Part shown: in pieces, positions 33,576-42,382 of the stretch
Position numbering within the stretch: position 1 is the first letter of the stretch
How the letters are laid out: every line of letters begins with the position of its first letter
Source of the DNA: Paractinoplanes lichenicola
GTDB lineage: Bacteria; Actinomycetota; Actinomycetes; Mycobacteriales; Micromonosporaceae
NCBI RefSeq assembly: GCF_016785085.1
Contig: NZ_JAENHO010000016.1
Coordinates: forward strand, 1-64,000
Direction of reading: 5' to 3'
DNA length: 64,000 nucleotides
The notes under the pieces: generated by a model
Told to the model about the DNA's origin: nothing
The model's database searches: none
The model's input: the letters and a program-made list of their open reading frames with translations, nothing else
Program-made: the position numbers and the translations under genes

Positions 33576-34979
33576 GTGTATGACTACGACCTGTTGGTGC
33601 TGGGCTCCGGGCCCAGCGGTCAGAAGGCCGCCATCGCTGCCTCGAAACTCGGACGCCGGGTCGGCATCGTCGACCGGCGGGACATGATCGGCGGCGTGTG
33701 CATCAACACGGGCACCGTGCCGTCCAAGACGCTGCGTGAGGCCGTTCTCTATCTCACCGGCCTGAGCCAGCGTGACCTGTACGGCAGCAGTTATCGGGTC
33801 AAGGAAGAGATCACCGTGAGTGACCTCGCCGCCCGCACCCAGCACGTGATCAGCCGCCAGACCGACGTCATCCGCAACCAGCTGGCCCGCAACAAGGTCA
33901 CCATGCTGACCGGGACGGGCCGCTTCGCCGACGCCAACTCGATCTGGATCGACGGCGGCACCGGCCGGGACACCAAGGTCAGCGCCGAAAAGATCATCAT
34001 TGCGGCCGGTACGAGGCCCGCGCGGCCCGACAGCGTCGACTTCGACGACCGGACGATCGTCGACTCCGACGGCGTGATCAACCTGCAGTCCGTGCCGCGC
34101 AGCATGGTCGTGGTCGGCGCCGGGGTCATCGGCATGGAGTACGCGTCGATGTTCGCCGCGCTCGGCACCAAGGTGACCGTGGTCGAGCGGCGCGATCAGA
34201 TGCTCGACTTCTGCGACGACGAGATCATCGAGTCGCTCAAATACCACCTGCGCGACCTCAGCGTGACGTTCCGTTTCGGCGAGGAAGTGGCCGCGGTCGA
34301 GCGGCACCAGACGGCCGCGCTGTGCATTCTCAAGAGCGGTAAGAAGATCGTGGCCGACACGGTCATGTATTCGGCCGGCCGCCAGGGTCAGACCGACGAC
34401 CTGGCCCTCGATGCGGCCGGACTGCAGGCCGACCGGCGCGGCCGCATCGAGGTCGATTCCAATTACCGTACGGCGGTCGACAACATCTACGCCGTGGGCG
34501 ACGTGATCGGCTTCCCGGCGCTGGCGTCGACGTCGATGGAGCAGGGACGCCTCGCCGCGCACCACGCCTGTGGCGAGCCGGCCCGCGAGATGCACCAGCT
34601 GCAGCCGATCGGCATCTACACGATTCCCGAGATCAGCTTCGTCGGAAAGACCGAGGACGAGCTGACCGAGGCGGCGACGCCGTTCGAGGTCGGCATCGCG
34701 CGGTATCGCGAGCTGGCCCGCGGGCAGATCGTCGGTGACTCGTACGGGATGTTGAAGCTGTTGGTCGCTCCCGACACGGGCAAGCTGCTCGGGGTGCACG
34801 TCTTCGGGACGGGCGCGACCGAGATCGTCCACATCGGGCAGGCCGTGATGGGCTGCGGCGGCACGGTCGACTATCTGGTCGACACGGTCTTCAACTATCC
34901 GACGCTGTCGGAGGCGTACAAGGTGGCGGCCCTGGATGCCGCCAACAAGATCCGCAACATCACGCGGATCGACGGGTAA
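33576..34979 (+). CDS. sthA: Soluble NAD(P) transhydrogenase
   Basis: Encodes 467 residues from a GTG. FAD fold DLLVLGSGPSGQKAAI, NAD fold VVVGAGVIGMEYASMFAALG, FAD site YAVGDVIGFPALAST, and C-terminal dimerisation domain. The region equivalent to the redox disulfide reads GGVCINTGTVPSKTL: only one cysteine is present, which is the hallmark of SthA against lipoamide dehydrogenase. Moves reducing equivalents between NADPH and NAD. Strong terminator follows. Confidence 0.93.
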   Translation: MYDYDLLVLGSGPSGQKAAIAASKLGRRVGIVDRRDMIGGVCINTGTVPSKTLREAVLYLTGLSQRDLYGSSYRVKEEITVSDLAARTQHVISRQTDVIRNQLARNKVTMLTGTGRFADANSIWIDGGTGRDTKVSAEKIIIAAGTRPARPDSVDFDDRTIVDSDGVINLQSVPRSMVVVGAGVIGMEYASMFAALGTKVTVVERRDQMLDFCDDEIIESLKYHLRDLSVTFRFGEEVAAVERHQTAALCILKSGKKIVADTVMYSAGRQGQTDDLALDAAGLQADRRGRIEVDSNYRTAVDNIYAVGDVIGFPALASTSMEQGRLAAHHACGEPAREMHQLQPIGIYTIPEISFVGKTEDELTEAATPFEVGIARYRELARGQIVGDSYGMLKLLVAPDTGKLLGVHVFGTGATEIVHIGQAVMGCGGTVDYLVDTVFNYPTLSEAYKVAALDAANKIRNITRIDG

Positions 34980-34984
34980 CTCGC

Positions 34985-35021
34985 TCGGGCGTGGGGTCAT
35001 TCGCTCCCGCGCCCGATTTTT
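34985..35021 (+). terminator. Intrinsic terminator of sthA
   Basis: TCGGGCGTGGG (34985-34995) pairs with CCCGCGCCCGA (35006-35016) through 11 pairs with one G-T wobble, followed at once by TTTTT. Textbook rho-independent structure 6 bp after the stop codon. Confidence 0.88.
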
Positions 35022-35042
35022 CTGACTTATCGGAATCGCGCG

Positions 35043-35076
35043 AATCATCGTCTCTGCCAACCCTGAGACGATGATT
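35043..35076. promoter_or_regulatory. 12-bp perfect hairpin between sthA and the CGNR gene
   Basis: AATCATCGTCTC (35043-35054) and GAGACGATGATT (35065-35076) are exact reverse complements around a 10-nt loop. It is much less GC-rich than its surroundings, lacks a T run, and lies 156 bp upstream of the CGNR gene, behind a complete terminator. An operator or RNA structure is possible. The remaining gene-free bases up to 35232 show a possible TACGCT -10 box at 35221. Confidence 0.45.
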
Positions 35077-35232
35077 ACTGAGAAATTTTCGTTACTTACT
35101 CCCAAGTGACCGTCCGCAGTGTGGCGAATCGGCACAAGTGGAGCACCCCACAACGATGAAAATCTGATCTCTTAAGGGGAACCAAAGCCGAGGTAGGAGC
35201 GGTCGCGAAAAAGAATCAAGTACGCTTCGGCT

Positions 35233-35862
35233 ATGTCATGGATGGCCAGCGCGCGGCACGGCGTGCGGGAGGCGCCCGCCGGTTTGGCGCTCCTTCAAGA
35301 GCTGCTCAACACGCGCGCACCCATGTCATACGGCACCGACCTGCTGGTCACGGCCGACGACGCCCAGCCGTGGCTGACCGAGGCGCTCGCCACGTGGTCG
35401 CGGGTCTCCGGCCTGCCCGGCCCGACCCTGCTGATCTCGTCGGCCGACCTGCGCTCGCTGCGCCGCCTCCGCACCACCTTTGAAAACGTGCTGCTCGCGG
35501 TGGGCCCCGAGGGCGCCCTCCCGCCGGCCGACGTGCCGGTGAGCCTGGTGCCCGACACCGACGGCTGGGTGCGCATCGTGCCCACCGGCCGCGGCACCCG
35601 CTGGCTGGCCTCGGCCCTGTGGGCGGAGGCGCTGCTGGCCCAACAGGCGGGTCTTTGGCCGCGGCTCAAGCTCTGCAACAACTTCGAGTGCCGGGCCGCC
35701 TTCTTCGACACGTCCCGCAACAACAGCGGCGTCTGGCACGACGTCAGCACCTGCGGCAATACGGCCAACTTGCGAGCCTTCCGCGAGCGGCGCCGCTTGA
35801 TGGGCGGGAGCGGTGCGCTGCCCCCACGCCCTACGGTGCAGGGACCGCCGAGCCTCATCTGA
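35233..35862 (+). CDS. CGNR zinc-finger protein, second copy
   Basis: Encodes 209 residues. N-terminal ABATE-like region and C-terminal zinc finger: LCNNFECRAAFFDTSRNNSG then DVSTCGNTANLRAFRERRR. CGNR is altered to CGNT. Related to the protein at 14976-15521 but longer and lacking its neighbours. The ATG lies 6 nt after TACGCT, so the message may be leaderless. Probable transcription regulator; target unknown. Confidence 0.85.
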   Translation: MSWMASARHGVREAPAGLALLQELLNTRAPMSYGTDLLVTADDAQPWLTEALATWSRVSGLPGPTLLISSADLRSLRRLRTTFENVLLAVGPEGALPPADVPVSLVPDTDGWVRIVPTGRGTRWLASALWAEALLAQQAGLWPRLKLCNNFECRAAFFDTSRNNSGVWHDVSTCGNTANLRAFRERRRLMGGSGALPPRPTVQGPPSLI

Positions 35863-35965
35863 CCTACGGGGCCGATCGGTTTGCCGGGGGCGGCCGATCG
35901 GACGGGTCGCAGATGTGAGCCGCTCGGGTGGGAACTCTGGGGGCCGGCCGGGCGACTATTGACAC

Positions 35966-36877
35966 ATGGCTTGTGAGCGGTGGCGCGAGATGCTTTCGGC
36001 GCAGCTGGACGGCGAGGACGATCCGGCTGAGCGGGCTGCGGTCGACGCGCATCTGGCGGGATGTGCCGGATGTCAGGAATGGCTGGATCGTGCGGCGTCG
36101 GTCAACCGGCTGACCAGCACGAGCATGGCCACGCCGCCCGATCTCACGGCCTCGATCCTGGCCGCGCTGCCGGGGTGGGCCGGTGACCCGGCCGAGGCGG
36201 GGCCGACCGGCGACGCCGGGCTCGCGGCAGCGAGTGTGACAGCCGTTGACGGCAGTGCCGGGGAGCGCCCGAGCGGCGGAACTGGGAAGCGTACGGGGCT
36301 GGGGCGGTGGCGGCGCTGGAGCGGGCGGCTCCGGGAGTTCCCGATCGCCGGGGCGCTGCTGGTGGCGCTCGCGGCCGTGGGGGCGGTGCAGCTCATCCTC
36401 GGGCTCGACCAGATCGGCGGGGGCGTGGTGGGGGCCCACGTGCACACGGGGCCCGATGCCAACCCGGGGCACCTCTGGCACGAGTCGGCGGCCTGGAACG
36501 TCGCCGTCGGGACCGGTTATCTATTCATCGCGTTGCGGCGCACCCGGCCGTCGGGGCTCGTGCCGATGTTGACGGCCTTTGTCGGGATGCTTCTGCTGCT
36601 CTCGGTCAACGATCTCACCGCGGCCCGGGTGGATGCCGCCCGGCTGATCAGCCACGGGTTCGTGATTCTGGGCTATCTGCTGATCGTCGCGCTCTCGCGG
36701 ATTCCGGGGGGCTTTGCCAGCACGCCGCCCGGTGCGCGGTCCGGCGGGGGCACGTGGCGGGCCAGCTTCGCCGGCAGCGATGACGAGGAGCCGGTGGCCG
36801 AGACGTATCGGCCGGGGCTGCGGCTGGTGCCCCGCGGGCCGATGACGGCCGAGCACGACGAGACCCGGGCCGCCTGA
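35966..36877 (+). CDS. Membrane protein with anti-sigma-type zinc finger (zf-HC2)
   Basis: Encodes 303 residues. Residues 3-40 carry the anti-sigma zinc-finger pattern CERWREMLSAQLDG...HLAGCAGC (H-x3-C-x2-C). After a Gly-rich linker come about four membrane helices: IAGALLVALAAVGAVQLIL, WNVAVGTGYLFIAL, LVPMLTAFVGMLLLLSV and GFVILGYLLIVALS. No sigma gene is adjacent. No clear Shine-Dalgarno sequence. A membrane-bound regulator is inferred. Confidence 0.8.
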   Translation: MACERWREMLSAQLDGEDDPAERAAVDAHLAGCAGCQEWLDRAASVNRLTSTSMATPPDLTASILAALPGWAGDPAEAGPTGDAGLAAASVTAVDGSAGERPSGGTGKRTGLGRWRRWSGRLREFPIAGALLVALAAVGAVQLILGLDQIGGGVVGAHVHTGPDANPGHLWHESAAWNVAVGTGYLFIALRRTRPSGLVPMLTAFVGMLLLLSVNDLTAARVDAARLISHGFVILGYLLIVALSRIPGGFASTPPGARSGGGTWRASFAGSDDEEPVAETYRPGLRLVPRGPMTAEHDETRAA

Positions 36878-36965
36878 CCGGGGGCGACGCACGGCGATTG
36901 CTGCTCAGCGAACCGCGACCGGGCGGCATTGCGAGGGCTGCCCGACGAAGTGGGGGGCGGGAGAG

Positions 36966-37199
36966 TCAGCGGGCCGGGGGGCGTACGGAGAGCTCTCGCC
37001 AGTCGCCGGGAGCCGCGAGCAGCACGCGGACTGTGTCCAGGGCGGCCTCTTCGCTGTCGTACTCGAAGAAGTGTGAGACGCCCTCGGCCCCGCCCGCGCG
37101 CTGCTCCACGTACCACTGGTTGCCGTTGACCCGCAAGTAGACGTCCTTGCGGGCCGTGCGGCCCCACTTGCCGTTCCACCAGTGCTTACGTTGCTCCAT
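36966..37199 (-). CDS. Small protein under a LexA-type box
   Basis: Encodes 77 residues (MEQRKHWWNGKWGRTARKDV...), basic and Trp-rich at the N-terminus, with VYLRVNGNQWYVEQRAGG and EEAALDTVRVLLAA. No family recognised; the fold looks like a small alpha/beta domain. The start codon lies 12 bp after a perfect SOS-type operator, so the gene is probably induced by DNA damage. No other gene is obviously in the same operon. Confidence 0.75.
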   Translation of the reverse strand: MEQRKHWWNGKWGRTARKDVYLRVNGNQWYVEQRAGGAEGVSHFFEYDSEEAALDTVRVLLAAPGDWRELSVRPPAR

Positions 37200-37211
37200 C
37201 CGGGCAGCGTA

Positions 37212-37227
37212 TCGAACATCTGTTCGA
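37212..37227 (-). promoter_or_regulatory. LexA-type SOS box
   Basis: TCGAACATCTGTTCGA is a perfect inverted repeat of the form TCGAAC-N4-GTTCGA, the consensus known for LexA in mycobacteria and related actinobacteria. It lies 13-28 bp upstream of the 77-residue protein gene, where bound LexA would block transcription. Confidence 0.8.
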
Positions 37228-37261
37228 GTCTCGCGGACCGGGGATGATCTTTTCTAGAAAA

Positions 37262-37699
37262 TCACTGCTGGTGACGGCCCGGGTTGTCGCCGTAACCGCG
37301 GGTCTGCGAGGACTGGGCGACCAGCGCGTCGCGAATCTGGGTCAGCAGCACGATGTCTTCGGCGGGGGCGGCCGGCGGCGGCTCCTCACCGCGGCGGCGA
37401 CGCTCGGCCAGGATGTTGAGCGGCAGCACGACGAAGAAGTAGAGCACCGCGGCGGTGATCAGGAACGTGATCAGCGAGTTGAGGAACGTGGCGTAGTCGA
37501 ACGGGACCTTGTTGATCGAGAAGGTGCCCGCGCCGACGCCGGAGCCGCCGCCCATGAGCTGGATCAGCGGCTTGATGAAGCCGTTCGTGAAGCCCGTCAC
37601 GACTCCGGTGAAGGCGGCACCGATCACGACGCCGACCGCGAGGTCGACGACGTTGCCCCGCATGATGAAGTCTTTGAAGCCCTGGAAGATCTTGTTCAC
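37262..37699 (-). CDS. mscL: Large-conductance mechanosensitive channel
   Basis: Encodes 145 residues from GTG 37699 with AGGAG 7 nt upstream. Typical MscL: IFQGFKDFIMRGNVVDLAVG then VVIGAAFTGVV (first membrane helix), a periplasmic loop, FLITAAVLYFFVVLPLNIL (second helix), and a charged C-terminal helix. Opens under membrane tension to release solutes. The palindrome TTTTCTAGAAAA (37250-37261) directly follows the stop on the minus strand. Confidence 0.95.
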   Translation of the reverse strand: MNKIFQGFKDFIMRGNVVDLAVGVVIGAAFTGVVTGFTNGFIKPLIQLMGGGSGVGAGTFSINKVPFDYATFLNSLITFLITAAVLYFFVVLPLNILAERRRRGEEPPPAAPAEDIVLLTQIRDALVAQSSQTRGYGDNPGRHQQ

Positions 37700-37805
37700 G
37701 AAGCTCTCCTGCGCGCGCCCGAAATGATCGTTACGGCCGCAGGTGCCCACGACCGGTCGGCGACAAACTACGCCGATCGGGACGACCCTGGAAGGGCTGT
37801 GTGGC

Positions 37806-38159
37806 TCAGTCGAGCGCGGGCTCCTGGGCGCTGACCGCCTCGTCGACCGTGGGGTAGGTGCGCAGCACCTCGACCAGACCGCTGACCTCGAGGATGCGCA
37901 GCACGCCCCGCTGCGGGGCGGCCAGGCGGACCGTGCCGCCGGCATCGTCGGTGCTGTTCTTGGCCCGGACGAAGACCGACAGCCCGGTGGAGTCGCAGAA
38001 CGACACCTCGGCCAGGTCGAAGACCAGACGGGTGCGCCCCTTCTCCAGCAGGTCGCTGATCTGGTCCTGAAGCTGGGGCGCGGTGGCCATGTCGAGCTCG
38101 CCCGCCACCGACACGACGACCATGTCGGCGCGTTGTTCCGTTTGTACCGTCAGAGACAT
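37806..38159 (-). CDS. STAS-domain anti-sigma factor antagonist
   Basis: Encodes 117 residues, a single STAS domain with phosphorylatable serine S57 in FCDSTGLSV. Proteins of this kind (SpoIIAA/RsbV) release a sigma factor by binding its anti-sigma kinase when dephosphorylated. It is divergent from the rsbRST operon across 160 bp, so it is a likely target of that switch. Confidence 0.93.
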   Translation of the reverse strand: MSLTVQTEQRADMVVVSVAGELDMATAPQLQDQISDLLEKGRTRLVFDLAEVSFCDSTGLSVFVRAKNSTDDAGGTVRLAAPQRGVLRILEVSGLVEVLRTYPTVDEAVSAQEPALD

Positions 38160-38319
38160 TCAGGACCTCCAGTTATGAGCTGAACGGTACTCCAAGACCC
38201 CTGCCGCCCGCAGAACGGGGAACCCCTCGCGGAGTTATTTGGCTGACAGCAACAATCAGACTTCACGATGGTAAAGTCCCGCCCGTTGCAGGCAGGACTC
38301 AGGTTTCAGGGAGGCAGCG

Positions 38320-39156
38320 GTGACGCTGAGCGCGGATGAGGCGGCCCGCTTCGCCGCTCTGCTCGAGGAGAATCAAGAGGCACTGGTCGCGGCCTGGACC
38401 GACCGGGTGACCACCTCGTTGCGGGGCCGGCTGAGCCACGCGGAGCTGCAGCGGCAGACCTCCGAGATGCGGCGCGCCTTCCAGCAGGCGCTGGCCGGCG
38501 CCGCCCAAGATCTCACCACGGAGGCCGCGGGCGAACTGCGGGCCCAGTTGGCCGATCTCTCCGCGACCCGGGCCCGGCAGGGTTTCACCGCCACCGAGAC
38601 CGCGGTCAGCGTGTTCGCCCTCAAGGAGGCCGTGCTGAACGTCCTCGACGGGAGCGACGCCACGACCCTGCGGGACTACGTGGCCTTCTCCTCATTCGTG
38701 GACGAGGCCGCGCTGTTCACGTTCGACAGCTACGTCCGCGTACGGGAGGAATTGATCGCCGATCAGGCCGAGCAGCTGCTCGAACTGTCGACCCCGGTGG
38801 TCAAGCTGTGGGAGGGCGTCGTCGCCGTCCCGCTCGTCGGCACGCTCGACTCGGCCCGGGCCCAGGTGGTCATGGAGCGGCTGCTGCAAACGCTCGTCGA
38901 CACCGGCTCGCCGTACGCGATCATCGACATCACCGGCGTGCCGGCCGTCGACACCCAGGTCGCGCAGCATGTTCTGAAGACCGTGGTGGCCGCGCGGCTG
39001 ATGGGCGCCGACTGCATCATCTCCGGCATCCGCCCGCAGATCGCGCAGACGATCGTCGCCCTCGGCATCGAGTTCGGCGACATCGCGACCAAGGCCTCGC
39101 TGGCCGACGCGCTGCGCTACGTGCTGGCCCAGACGGGTAAGAAGAAGGGCCGCTGA
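38320..39156 (+). CDS. rsbR: Stressosome sensor RsbR
   Basis: Encodes 278 residues from a GTG. The N-terminal 150 residues are helical, as in the globin-like sensor domain of RsbR; the C-terminal STAS domain spans about 160-270. Two candidate phosphorylation sites match those known in RsbRA: T158 (LSTPVV, linker helix) and T212 (AVDTQVAQ). With RsbS it would form the stressosome shell and hold RsbT. First gene of a six-gene coupled operon. Confidence 0.9.
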   Translation: MTLSADEAARFAALLEENQEALVAAWTDRVTTSLRGRLSHAELQRQTSEMRRAFQQALAGAAQDLTTEAAGELRAQLADLSATRARQGFTATETAVSVFALKEAVLNVLDGSDATTLRDYVAFSSFVDEAALFTFDSYVRVREELIADQAEQLLELSTPVVKLWEGVVAVPLVGTLDSARAQVVMERLLQTLVDTGSPYAIIDITGVPAVDTQVAQHVLKTVVAARLMGADCIISGIRPQIAQTIVALGIEFGDIATKASLADALRYVLAQTGKKKGR

Positions 39157-39157
39157 C

Positions 39158-39580
39158 GTGGAAAGGGTTCCGATCCTCAAGATCGGTGACATCCTCCTCG
39201 TCTCGATCCAGATCGACATGGAGGACCAGGTCGCCCTGCAGCTGCAGGAGGATCTGGCCGACCGGATCGTGGCGACCGGCTGCCACGGCGTGATCATCGA
39301 CATCAGCGCGCTCGACATCGTCGACTCGTTCGTCGGCCGGACGCTGGCCACGATCGCCGCGATCTCGAAGGTGCTCGACGCCGACACGGTCGTGGTCGGC
39401 ATGCGCCCGGCCGTGGCGATCACGCTGGTCGAGCTGGGCCTCTCGCTGCCCGGCATCCGGACCGCCCTCAACGTCGAGCTCGGCATGGACCTGCTGGCCC
39501 GCGAGCGCGGCGAGGACGACGACGAACCGGACGACGAGGACGAGGACGAGCCCGGCGCTTCCGCGGTTGCCACGTCGTGA
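39158..39580 (+). CDS. rsbS: Stressosome scaffold RsbS
   Basis: Encodes 140 residues from a GTG directly after rsbR. Single STAS domain with S57 in DIVDSFVGRT, the residue phosphorylated by RsbT. It carries an unusual acidic tail of about 25 residues (DDDEPDDEDEDEPG) absent from the usual 120-residue RsbS. Overlaps rsbT by 4 bp. Confidence 0.92.
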   Translation: MERVPILKIGDILLVSIQIDMEDQVALQLQEDLADRIVATGCHGVIIDISALDIVDSFVGRTLATIAAISKVLDADTVVVGMRPAVAITLVELGLSLPGIRTALNVELGMDLLARERGEDDDEPDDEDEDEPGASAVATS

Positions 39581-39981
39581 GCGACCAGGCCGAGCGGATC
39601 GAAGTCGGCTCCGACCAGGACGTCGTCCGGGTCCGGCAGCTCATCCGCGCCCGGGCCGTCGCGGTCAAGCTGTCCCTGGTCGACCAGACCAAGCTGGTCA
39701 CCGCGGCCAGCGAGCTGGCCCGCAACACGCTGGTCTACGGCGGGGGCGGCTCGGTCGAGGTGACGTCGGTCGACAACGGCCGGCGCAAAGGCATCCGGAT
39801 TGTTTTCGCCGACCAGGGGCCGGGCATTGCCGACCTCGACCTGGCCTTCACCGACGGGTACACCAGCGGTGGCGGCCTGGGCCTGGGCTTGAGCGGCGCG
39901 CGGCGACTCGTCGACGAGTTCGACATCGAGACCGCGGTCGGCGAGGGTACGACCATTACCGTGACCAAGTGGTGCCGATGA
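39577..39981 (+). CDS. rsbT: Stressosome switch kinase RsbT
   Basis: Encodes 134 residues, a stand-alone HATPase domain: N box ASELARNTLVYGGGG, G1 box FADQGPGI, G2 GGGLGLGLSG. It phosphorylates RsbR and RsbS and, once released, activates a PP2C phosphatase. GTG start within the rsbS stop, ATGA at its own end. Confidence 0.93.
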   Translation: MSDQAERIEVGSDQDVVRVRQLIRARAVAVKLSLVDQTKLVTAASELARNTLVYGGGGSVEVTSVDNGRRKGIRIVFADQGPGIADLDLAFTDGYTSGGGLGLGLSGARRLVDEFDIETAVGEGTTITVTKWCR

Positions 39982-41009
39982 GCGGAGGCGCGGTGGCGTC
40001 GCTACCCGAGGGGCTTCTCGACGGGGGAGTCTGGTTCCGGGTCGAGGCCGCCCCGACCGCCTCCTCCGTACGGCGGTCGGCCGAGCGCCTGGCCGTCGAG
40101 CTCGGCCTGCCCGAGCGCCGCGTCGCCGACCTCTCGATCGTGGCCGCCGAGGCCGCCGGCAACCTGGCCAAGCACGCCGACCAGGGCGTCCTGCTGTTGC
40201 GTGCGGTGCGCGCGAGCGGTCAGGCCGGGGTCGAGATCGTCGCGCTGGACAGCGGACCGGGCATGGCCGACCTGGCCCATTCCTTCGGTGACGGGCACTC
40301 CACGGCGGGCACGCTCGGGATCGGCCTGGGCGCGATCACGCGGCAGGCCACGTGGTGCGACATACACTCCGTCGCGGGCCGGGGAACCGTGCTCACCGCC
40401 CAGATCTGGCCTGCCGACGCGCCCGCGCCCGTCTGGGCCGCCGGACTGACCCGTCCGCTCACCGGAGAACCGGTCAGCGGCGACGCGTACGCCATTCGCG
40501 ACGCCGACGGTCGTCGCCAGGTGATGATGTGTGACGGGCTGGGCCACGGCGGCCTGGCCGCGGCGGCCGCGCACGAGGCGGTCCGCGTGTTCACCGACGC
40601 CCCGGCCGCCCCGCCCGCCGCCGTGCTCGAGCTGCTGCACCGCAAGCTCAGCCACACCCGGGGCGCCGCCCTCGCCGTGGCCGAGCTCGACCCCGACGCG
40701 GGCCTGGTCCGCTACGCCGGCCTGGGCAACATCTCCGGCACCGTGATCTCGCCGCTCGGGCCGCGGCGGGGCATGGTCTCGCTGCCCGGGATCGCCGGTC
40801 ACCAGCGCCGCCAGATCCGCGAGTACGACTATCCGATCACGCCCGACGCGATCGTGCTCATGCACTCCGACGGCGTCGTCGACCGCTGGAACCCGACCGA
40901 CTACCCCGGCCTGCTCACCCACTCGCCGCTGGTGATCGCGGCGACGGTGCTGCGCGACGCGGGGGTGCGCCGCGACGACGCGGGTGTGCTCGTGGCCCGG
41001 TTGCCGTGA
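39978..41009 (+). CDS. Fused HATPase kinase and PP2C phosphatase (RsbX-like)
   Basis: Encodes 343 residues. Residues 15-140 form an RsbW/RsbT-type HATPase (VAAEAAGNLAKHADQG, LDSGPGMADL, GTLGIGLGAI); residues 160-340 are a SpoIIE/RsbX-type PP2C phosphatase (MMCDGLGHGGLAAAAA, LMHSDGVVDRW). In the stressosome pathway RsbX resets phosphorylated RsbR and RsbS. The fusion of kinase and phosphatase in one chain is common in actinobacteria. ATGA and GTGA overlaps with both neighbours. Confidence 0.9.
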   Translation: MSGGAVASLPEGLLDGGVWFRVEAAPTASSVRRSAERLAVELGLPERRVADLSIVAAEAAGNLAKHADQGVLLLRAVRASGQAGVEIVALDSGPGMADLAHSFGDGHSTAGTLGIGLGAITRQATWCDIHSVAGRGTVLTAQIWPADAPAPVWAAGLTRPLTGEPVSGDAYAIRDADGRRQVMMCDGLGHGGLAAAAAHEAVRVFTDAPAAPPAAVLELLHRKLSHTRGAALAVAELDPDAGLVRYAGLGNISGTVISPLGPRRGMVSLPGIAGHQRRQIREYDYPITPDAIVLMHSDGVVDRWNPTDYPGLLTHSPLVIAATVLRDAGVRRDDAGVLVARLP

Positions 41010-42382
41010 CCGGCCCGGTGGACGGCCCCCAGCCGCTGCTGCGGATGCGGCTGCGCGTCGAGCAGGACGTCTTCCTGGTGCGTCAGCTGGCCCGCGAGGT
41101 GGCCCGTGAGGTCGGCTTCGAGCAGCAGGACCAGACCCGCCTCGCCACCGCCCTGAGCGAGGTGAGCCGGGTGGTGCTGGCCGGGGGCGCCGATACGGAT
41201 GTGACGTTCGTGATCCGGCCCGACGGGGTAACCCCCACCTTGCGGGTGTCGGTCGAGCGGCCGGGCCCCGGCGCGGCGGCGCTGAACCAAGAGCTGAGAC
41301 ATGTCGGCCGCCTGGTGGACAAGATGGAGGTCGGGGACGGTGAGACCGGTACGGTCGTCTGGATGGCTCGACGTCTGCCGGTGAGTGCGCCGCGGCTGAA
41401 CCCGGAACGGCTGGAGGAGATCCGCGCCGGGTTGGCCCGTCATGTCCCCGGAAGCCCTTTGGACGAGCTGAACGTGCAGAATCAGCAGCTGATCGCCGCC
41501 CTCGACGAGGTGCGCGCGCAACGAGACGAGCTGGCCGCGCAACGCGACGAGCTGGCCCGGCTCAACGAGGAGCTCGAGGAGACCAACCGGGGCGTCATGG
41601 CCCTCTACCACCAGCTCTCCGACGAGCTGGAGGAGACGAACCGCGGCGTCGTGGCGCTCTACGCCGAGCTCGATGAGAAATCCGAGCAGCTCGCCGCGGC
41701 CAGCGAGGCCAAGAGCCGGTTCCTGGCCAACGTCAGCCACGAGCTGCGGGCCCCGGTCACCGCGGTCATCGGGCTGAGCCGGCTGCTCGGCGACGACTCG
41801 TCCGACCCGCTGACCATCGAGCAGCGGCGCCAGGTCGACCTGATCCGCAGCTCCGCGAGTGATCTGCTCACCCTGGTCAACGATCTGCTCGACCTGGCCA
41901 AGGCCGAGGCCGGCCGAATCGAGCCACAGTGGGCGCAGGTCGACCTCAAGGCCATGTTCGGCCAGCTCAGGGGCACCCTGCGGCCGCTCGCGACCCGCCC
42001 CGAGGTGGAATTCGTGGTCGACGAGCCGGGCGTGGCCGCCTTCCGGTCGGACGAGGTGCTGCTGGCCCGGGTGCTGCGCAACCTGCTGACCAACGCGCTC
42101 AAGTTCACCGCCGAGGGCGAGGTGCGGCTGGCCGTGCGCCCGGTCGGTGACGACGTCGAGTTCACCGTCTCCGACACCGGCACAGGCATCGCCGTGGAGT
42201 TGCACGAGCGGGTCTTCGAGGAGTTCTATCAGGTGCCCGGGAGCAAGTCGCTCAGCGGCAAGGGCACGGGCCTCGGCCTGCCGTACGCTCGCCGGCTGGC
42301 CGGCATCCTGGGCGGCGCGCTGCGGGTCGACTCCACTCCGGGCGAGGGGAGCACCTTCACTCTCAGGCTGCCGTCGTCATGA
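41006..42382 (+). CDS. Cytoplasmic sensor histidine kinase with RsbT-like N-domain
   Basis: Encodes 458 residues from a GTG, no membrane segments. The N-terminal 125 residues resemble a degenerate HATPase of the RsbT/RsbW kind (DQTRLATALSEVSRVVLAGG). A coiled coil follows with the duplicated LEETNRGVxALY. HisKA domain FLANVSHELRAP with H245, then HATPase with NLLTNALKFTAEG, SDTGTGIA and GKGTGLGLPYA. Coupled by 4-bp overlaps to both neighbours. Confidence 0.92.
   Translation: MTGPVDGPQPLLRMRLRVEQDVFLVRQLAREVAREVGFEQQDQTRLATALSEVSRVVLAGGADTDVTFVIRPDGVTPTLRVSVERPGPGAAALNQELRHVGRLVDKMEVGDGETGTVVWMARRLPVSAPRLNPERLEEIRAGLARHVPGSPLDELNVQNQQLIAALDEVRAQRDELAAQRDELARLNEELEETNRGVMALYHQLSDELEETNRGVVALYAELDEKSEQLAAASEAKSRFLANVSHELRAPVTAVIGLSRLLGDDSSDPLTIEQRRQVDLIRSSASDLLTLVNDLLDLAKAEAGRIEPQWAQVDLKAMFGQLRGTLRPLATRPEVEFVVDEPGVAAFRSDEVLLARVLRNLLTNALKFTAEGEVRLAVRPVGDDVEFTVSDTGTGIAVELHERVFEEFYQVPGSKSLSGKGTGLGLPYARRLAGILGGALRVDSTPGEGSTFTLRLPSS

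Noticed and set aside
37250..37261. TTTTCTAGAAAA palindrome as an operator for mscL
   Set aside because: It lies after the mscL stop, not at its promoter; more likely part of a weak terminator or chance.
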